Shown here: positions 60,122-64,000 of the stretch, piece after piece | Numbering within the stretch: position 1 is the first letter of the stretch | How the letters are laid out: every line of letters begins with the position of its first letter | Assembly: GCA_943912755.1 (NCBI GenBank) | Contig: CALTWF010000015.1 | Span: 9,019-73,018 of the forward strand | Source: an uncultured Pseudomonas sp. | GTDB lineage: Bacteria > Pseudomonadota > Gammaproteobacteria > Pseudomonadales > Pseudomonadaceae | Length of the DNA: 64,000 nt | Reading direction: 5' to 3' | Translations under genes and position numbers: made by a program | The notes under the pieces: model-generated | The model's database searches: none | Told to the model about the DNA's origin: nothing | Seen by the model: the letters and a program-made list of their open reading frames with translations, nothing else

Positions 60122-60886
60122 TTGAATACCGCAGCCCCCTCCGCGCACCTTGCGCAACTTATCGTCGACGCCCAACGCGCCAACCGCCCGTTGGGCGAAC
60201 TCGATCCTGACCTGTATCCGAAGGACTTCGCCGACGCCTACCAGACCCAGCAGGCGATCTTCAGCCTGCGCGGCCTCGATGTCGGAGGCTGGAAGATCGG
60301 TTCGAAATCCCACACCGGCCCGGTGCAGGGCTCGCCCCTGCCCGCCGAGTGCCTGCACGCGCCGGCCAGCTCGTTTGCCCGCGCCGACTACGCCCCGGTG
60401 GGACTGGAACTGGAAATCGCCTTCCGCTTCAACCGCGACTTCGCTCCCCGCGACGAGGCCTACAGCGAGGCGGAAGTGCATGCCGGTATTGGCGAAATGG
60501 CCGCCACCATCGAGATCGTCTCCAGTCGTTTTGCCGCGTTTCCCAAGGTCGAGCCGTTGACCCAACTGGCCGACCTGCTCAACCACGGCGCCTTGGTGGT
60601 GGGTGAGTTCGTGCCTTACCAGGAGGGTTTCCCGTTCGCCCAGCCGGCCCTGGAGCTGACCTTCAATGGCGAAAGCATCGTGCCCGGCTGCGTCGCCAAT
60701 CCGGCCGGCGACCCGCGCCGCCTGCTGACCTGGCTGGTCAACCATCACACCGGCCAGGGGCAGGTGCTGCCCAAGGGCCTGGTGGTCACTACCGGGTCGT
60801 TTACCGGGATGTATTTCGCCAAGGAGGCGGGTGAATTGAAGGGGCTGATCAGTGGGTTGCCGGCGGTTTCACTGACGCTGACCTGA
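60122..60886 (+). CDS. 2-keto-4-pentenoate hydratase / fumarylacetoacetase-family protein
   Basis: 254 residues from TTG 60122; AAGGAG lies 8-13 bases before it, which decides this start. Family landmarks are GWKIGSKS near residue 57, PVGLELEIAFRFNRD near 98 (metal-binding Glu pair), and GLVVTTGSFTGMYF near 220. Such enzymes hydrate 2-oxo-4-enoates or cleave or decarboxylate oxo acids. It is 48 bases after the transporter gene. The hydratase reaction would yield a 4-hydroxy-2-oxo acid; no matching aldolase is in the window. Confidence 0.83.
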   Translation: MNTAAPSAHLAQLIVDAQRANRPLGELDPDLYPKDFADAYQTQQAIFSLRGLDVGGWKIGSKSHTGPVQGSPLPAECLHAPASSFARADYAPVGLELEIAFRFNRDFAPRDEAYSEAEVHAGIGEMAATIEIVSSRFAAFPKVEPLTQLADLLNHGALVVGEFVPYQEGFPFAQPALELTFNGESIVPGCVANPAGDPRRLLTWLVNHHTGQGQVLPKGLVVTTGSFTGMYFAKEAGELKGLISGLPAVSLTLT

Positions 60887-60908
60887 GCACTTAATAAGCT
60901 TTTGGGCT

Positions 60909-60996
60909 GCTTTGCAGCCCTTCGCGAGCAAGCTCGCTCCCACAGGATTCAGCACCCGCCTGTGGGAGCGAGCTTGCTCGCGAAGGGCCGCAAAGC
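60909..60996. repeat. REPIN with 38-bp arms
   Basis: Arms 60909-60946 and 60959-60996 are reverse complements with one mismatch and a 12-base loop (core GTGGGAGCGAGCTTGCTCGC). It lies between the convergent hydratase and malic enzyme genes. Confidence 0.93.
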
Positions 60997-61011
60997 GGCC
61001 CCAACTGCATT

Positions 61012-61038
61012 GAAAAGGCCCCGACTTCTCGGGGCCTC
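61012..61038 (-). terminator. Intrinsic terminator of the malic enzyme gene
   Basis: On the minus strand, AGGCCCCGA / TCGGGGCCT form a 9-bp stem with a 4-base loop, followed by TTTTCA. It lies 25 bases after the malic enzyme stop. Confidence 0.85.
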
Positions 61039-61061
61039 ACCTGACACTACCTCACCACCCC

Positions 61062-62729
61062 TCAAGCCGTTTCATAACTCCGATAACGCGGCTCCCAGAA
61101 CATCGCCTCGATCGCCTCACGCAGCGCCCGCTCATCCTGCACGGCGGCAACGCCATCGGCTTGCGCGGCCAAGGCAACGGCCAGGGCGATCTTCTTGCTC
61201 ACCACCTGGACATCCCTCATCGCCGGCAGCATTTCGCCGGCCTTGGCGCTTTCCGCCAACGCCCTGGCCGAGGCCATCAGCATGCGCTCGGTGACCCGGC
61301 TGGCCTGGCTGACGATCACGCCCAGGCCGATGCCGGGGAAGATATAGGAGTTGTTGCACTGGGCGATCTTGTAGCTGCGCCCCGCCCACTCCACCGGCTG
61401 GAACGGACTGCCGGTGGCGATCAGCGCATGGCCTTCGCTCCATTTGAGCAGGTCCAGCGGGTGCGCCTCGATCTGCGAGGTGGGGTTGGACAGCGGCATG
61501 ATGATCGGCTGGCGGCAGCCCTGGTACAGGGTCTGGATAATGCTTTCGGTAAACAGCCCGGCCTTGCCCGAGACGCCGATCAGCACGCTGGGGCGGGCAT
61601 TGGCCACCACTTCCTGGAGGTCCGGCCACTCGGCCGCGAACTGCCAGTGCGACAGCGAGGCGCTGGCATGGGCCAGGCGCGTCTGGAACGGATACAGGCC
61701 CTGCTGGCGGTCGGTGAGCAGGCCCTTGCTGTTGAGCAGGAATACCTGGCTGCGCGCCTGGGCGTCGCTCAGCCCTTCCTCGACCATTGCCTGGATGATC
61801 TGCTCGGCGATGCCGCAACCAGCCGAACCGGCACCGACGAAGGCGATGGTCTGCTGCGACAGCTTCTCGCCCTTGATCCGGCAGGCGGCGAGCAAGGTGC
61901 CGACGGTGACCGCCGCAGTGCCCTGGATATCGTCATTGAAGCAGCACAGCTGGTCGCGATAACGCTCCAGCAGCGGCATGGCATTGGCCAGGGCAAAGTC
62001 CTCGAACTGCAACAGCACGCCGGGCCAGCGTCGCTGCACCGCGGCGACGAAGGTTTCGAGGAAGTCATCGTAGGCCTGCCCGCGAACCCGCGGCTGCTTG
62101 AGCCCGAGGTATTCCGGATCTTCCAGCAAGGCCGGGTTGTGCGTGCCGACATCCAGCACGATGGGCAGGGTGTAGGCCGGGCTGATCCCGCCACAGGCGG
62201 TGTACAGCGACAGCTTGCCGATGGGGATGCCCATGCCGCCGATGCCCTGGTCGCCCAGGCCGAGGATGCGCTCGCAATCGCTGACCACGATGACCTTGAC
62301 GTTGTCCTTGGTCACGTTGGCCAGCATTTCGTCGATACGCTCGCGTTCCTCATAGGAAATGAACACGCCGCGATGGCTGCGGTAGATCCGCGAGAACTCC
62401 TGGCAGGCCTTGCCCACGGTGGGCGTGTAGATGATCGGCAGCATTTCTTCGAGATGGGTGTCGACCAGCTTGTAGAACAGTGTTTCGTTGCGGTCCTGCA
62501 CCGAACGCAGGTAGACGTGCTTGTCCAACGGGGTGGCCGCCTCGCTGAACTGGCGATAGGCCCGGGCGACCTGTTCCTCCAGGGTTTCCACCCGCGCCGG
62601 CAGCAGGCCCTGCAACTGGAAACGCTCGCGTTCCACCTGGGTGAAGGCCGTGCCTTTGTTCAGCAGTGGCGTTTCCAGCAGCGCTGGACCACGAAACTTC
62701 ACGGGCAGTGGACGACGTTCTGACGACAT
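61062..62729 (-). CDS. maeA: NAD-dependent malic enzyme
   Basis: 555 residues, typical of SfcA/MaeA. Oxidatively decarboxylates malate to pyruvate. Blocks seen: YTPTVGKACQEFSRIYR with the catalytic Tyr, RILGLGDQGIGGMGIPIGKL, the metal site FEDFALANA and CFNDDIQGTAAVTVG, and the NAD loop FVGAGSAGCGIAEQI. A GntR-type palindrome lies 24 bases upstream of the start, so it appears to belong to the same regulon as glcB and the aminotransferase. That arrangement would turn glyoxylate into malate and then pyruvate. Confidence 0.95.
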   Translation of the reverse strand: MSSERRPLPVKFRGPALLETPLLNKGTAFTQVERERFQLQGLLPARVETLEEQVARAYRQFSEAATPLDKHVYLRSVQDRNETLFYKLVDTHLEEMLPIIYTPTVGKACQEFSRIYRSHRGVFISYEERERIDEMLANVTKDNVKVIVVSDCERILGLGDQGIGGMGIPIGKLSLYTACGGISPAYTLPIVLDVGTHNPALLEDPEYLGLKQPRVRGQAYDDFLETFVAAVQRRWPGVLLQFEDFALANAMPLLERYRDQLCCFNDDIQGTAAVTVGTLLAACRIKGEKLSQQTIAFVGAGSAGCGIAEQIIQAMVEEGLSDAQARSQVFLLNSKGLLTDRQQGLYPFQTRLAHASASLSHWQFAAEWPDLQEVVANARPSVLIGVSGKAGLFTESIIQTLYQGCRQPIIMPLSNPTSQIEAHPLDLLKWSEGHALIATGSPFQPVEWAGRSYKIAQCNNSYIFPGIGLGVIVSQASRVTERMLMASARALAESAKAGEMLPAMRDVQVVSKKIALAVALAAQADGVAAVQDERALREAIEAMFWEPRYRSYETA

Positions 62730-62752
62730 GACGGTGACCTCGCTTGGTTGTT

Positions 62753-62772
62753 GTATTTTGAATGCAATATAC
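62753..62772. promoter_or_regulatory. GntR-type operator, copy 4 (upstream of maeA)
   Basis: GTATTTTGAATGCAATATAC matches the perfect palindrome at 57411-57430 at 18 of 20 positions. It lies 24 bases upstream of the malic enzyme start and between it and the LysR gene end. Confidence 0.7.
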
Positions 62773-62794
62773 CGACAACGATTCGAAATGCAAT

Positions 62795-63712
62795 TCAGCG
62801 AACGCCTGTGCGCTCCCAGTAACCCGGTTCGTTGTAGAGCTCCTTAAGGTAGTCGACAAAACAGCGGACCTTGGCCGGCAAGTGGCGTTGCTGTGGCCAG
62901 ACGGCCTGGATGTCGTAGTCGGGCAAGGCAAATTCGTCGAGCACCGTCACCAGCTTGCCGGCATCCAGTTCCGCCTGGATCTCCCAGGTCGAGCGCCAGC
63001 CGATCCCCACGCCGCGCTGCATCCACGCCGCCAGCAGTTCGCCGTCGTTGCAGGCCAGGTTGCCGCTGACCTTCATCGCCACCTGCCGGCCTTCGCGCAG
63101 GAAGGTCCAGCCGCGCTGCTGACCACCTTGCAGGGTGAACGCCAGGCAGTTGTGCTCGGCGAGGTCTTCCAGGGTGTTCGGCCGGCCGTGGCGGGCGAAG
63201 TACGCCGGGGTGCCGCAGACCACGCGCTTGTTCGGGTAGAGCTTGACCGCGACGTAGTTGGGGTCGCGGATCTCGCCGATGCGGATGCTCAGGTCGTAGC
63301 CCTCGCTGACCAGGTCGACCACGCTGTCGGTCAGGTTGAAGGCCAGCTTCACATTGGGAAAGCGCCGCTGGAATTCCAGGGCGTGGGGGGCCACATGGAG
63401 GCGGCCGAACGCCGCCGGCGCGGAGATCTGCAAGCTGCCCTTGACCAGCGACGAACTGCTGCCGATGGCCGCTTCCAGGTCATCGAAATCCAGCAGCAGG
63501 CGGCTCGCCCGCTCCAGCAGTTGCTCGCCCAGGGTGGTCAGCTTCAGGCCGCGGGTGGAGCGATGCATCAGCTTCACCCCCAGGCGCTTTTCCAGGCTGT
63601 CGAGGCGTCGGCCGAGGATCGCCGGGGTCACCCCTTCGGTCAGCGCCGCCGCCGCGAAACTGCCCTTTTGCGCCACCTGGACGAAACTCTGCAACTCGAC
63701 ATACCGGCCCAT
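62795..63712 (-). CDS. LysR-family regulator, divergent from gcl
   Basis: 305 residues. The HTH is LQSFVQVAQKGSFAAAALTEGVTPAILGRRLDSLEKRL (in part: SFAAAALTEGVTPAILGRRL), with GVKLMHRSTRGLKLT after it. The effector domain contains GSLQISAPAAFGRLHVAPH and GYDLSIRIGE, as in the DmlR/AaeR-like group. It is divergent from gcl with a 113-base spacer, so control of the glyoxylate carboligase operon is likely; the effector is unknown. Confidence 0.9.
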   Translation of the reverse strand: MGRYVELQSFVQVAQKGSFAAAALTEGVTPAILGRRLDSLEKRLGVKLMHRSTRGLKLTTLGEQLLERASRLLLDFDDLEAAIGSSSSLVKGSLQISAPAAFGRLHVAPHALEFQRRFPNVKLAFNLTDSVVDLVSEGYDLSIRIGEIRDPNYVAVKLYPNKRVVCGTPAYFARHGRPNTLEDLAEHNCLAFTLQGGQQRGWTFLREGRQVAMKVSGNLACNDGELLAAWMQRGVGIGWRSTWEIQAELDAGKLVTVLDEFALPDYDIQAVWPQQRHLPAKVRCFVDYLKELYNEPGYWERTGVR

Positions 63713-63825
63713 TCCATACCTCAGGTATCGACAGAAACTAGTTTTACTGGCCTACACCGAGACCAATCGTTACTCCATGCTGCCACTCAATAAGAAAAAT
63801 ATCGACCCAGTGTCAGGAGAACGTT

Positions 63826-64000
63826 ATGGCGAAAATGAGAGCGATTGAGGCGGCGGTTCATGTATTGCGCCGCGAGGGTGTCGAGGTCGCGTTCGGCATT
63901 CCCGGGGCGGCGATCAACCCGTTCTATGCGGCGATGAAGTCGGTGGGCGGTATCGATCACGTCCTCGCTCGCCACGTTGAAGGCGCCTCGCACATGGCCG
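63826..64000 (+). CDS. gcl: Glyoxylate carboligase, N-terminal part (cut by the window end)
   Basis: 58 codons are present. ATG 63826 has AGGAGA upstream. MAKMRAIEAAVHVLRREGVEVAFGIPGAAINPFYAAM and HVLARHVEGASHMA (shown in part: GVEVAFGIPGAAINPFYAAM) match Gcl closely, including the missing Glu typical of Gcl, where a Val sits in the ThDP-activating position of related enzymes. It joins two glyoxylates into tartronate semialdehyde and CO2. The gene continues past the window. Confidence 0.93.
   Translation, partial: MAKMRAIEAAVHVLRREGVEVAFGIPGAAINPFYAAMKSVGGIDHVLARHVEGASHMA

Overview
The window is high-GC gammaproteobacterial DNA, almost certainly from a Pseudomonas of the fluorescens/putida lineage. 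The signs are the malonate decarboxylase operon with MadLM, the FecIR/TonB receptor module, DUF3077-type small proteins, and many REP/REPIN repeats with the GTGGGAGC core. Genes are densely packed. No tRNA, rRNA, CRISPR array, insertion sequence or prophage gene was seen. All functions are read from sequence and remembered family features; no search was run.

Layout. 1-3735: folate-independent methionine synthase module (MesX, MesD, flavin reductase, MetR) with a perfect MetR box upstream. 3855-8737: a secreted protein, then a cell-surface-signalling iron uptake set (FecR-like anti-sigma factor, FecI-like ECF sigma factor, TonB-dependent receptor with an STN domain). 8815-14562: a methyltransferase, a VOC protein, a TetR-controlled electrophile-detoxification operon (TetR, DJ-1/PfpI, medium-chain reductase, ABM monooxygenase), a GlxA-like AraC regulator and a secreted protein. 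14733-15296: an AT-rich TPR protein that looks foreign. 15560-23783: complete malonate decarboxylase operon mdcABCDEGH-madLM with a convergent LysR regulator. 24064-25074: LLM flavin oxidoreductase.

25288-38412 is a catabolic island read as indole to anthranilate to catechol to cis,cis-muconate. It holds two AraC regulators, antABC-catA on the plus strand, a chemoreceptor, and on the minus strand a SphA-like outer-membrane protein with an iif-like set (flavin reductase, StyA/IifC-type monooxygenase, short-chain dehydrogenase, alpha/beta-hydrolase candidate IifA). The iif leader has a 9-bp hairpin that encloses the Shine-Dalgarno sequence, and XylS-like direct repeats upstream of it.

38716-43303: small membrane and hypothetical proteins, a perfect 62-bp inverted repeat, a candidate switching leader RNA upstream of a DUF3077 gene, and an MFS/TetR pair with two perfect operators. 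43561-46592: LysR, alpha/beta-hydrolase and aldo/keto reductase. 46722-52987: aldoxime-nitrile pathway (AraC regulator, outer-membrane transporter, aldoxime dehydratase, nitrile hydratase alpha and beta, amidase). The transporter seems to have lost its stop codon, and the nitrile hydratase has a hybrid metal motif.

53063-64000: malate synthase G, SHMT-like PLP enzyme, GntR regulator, class-V aminotransferase, MFS transporter, hydratase-family protein, NAD-malic enzyme, LysR regulator and the start of glyoxylate carboligase. Four copies of one 20-bp palindrome tie most of these genes into a probable GntR regulon for an unidentified substrate that yields glyoxylate or glycine.
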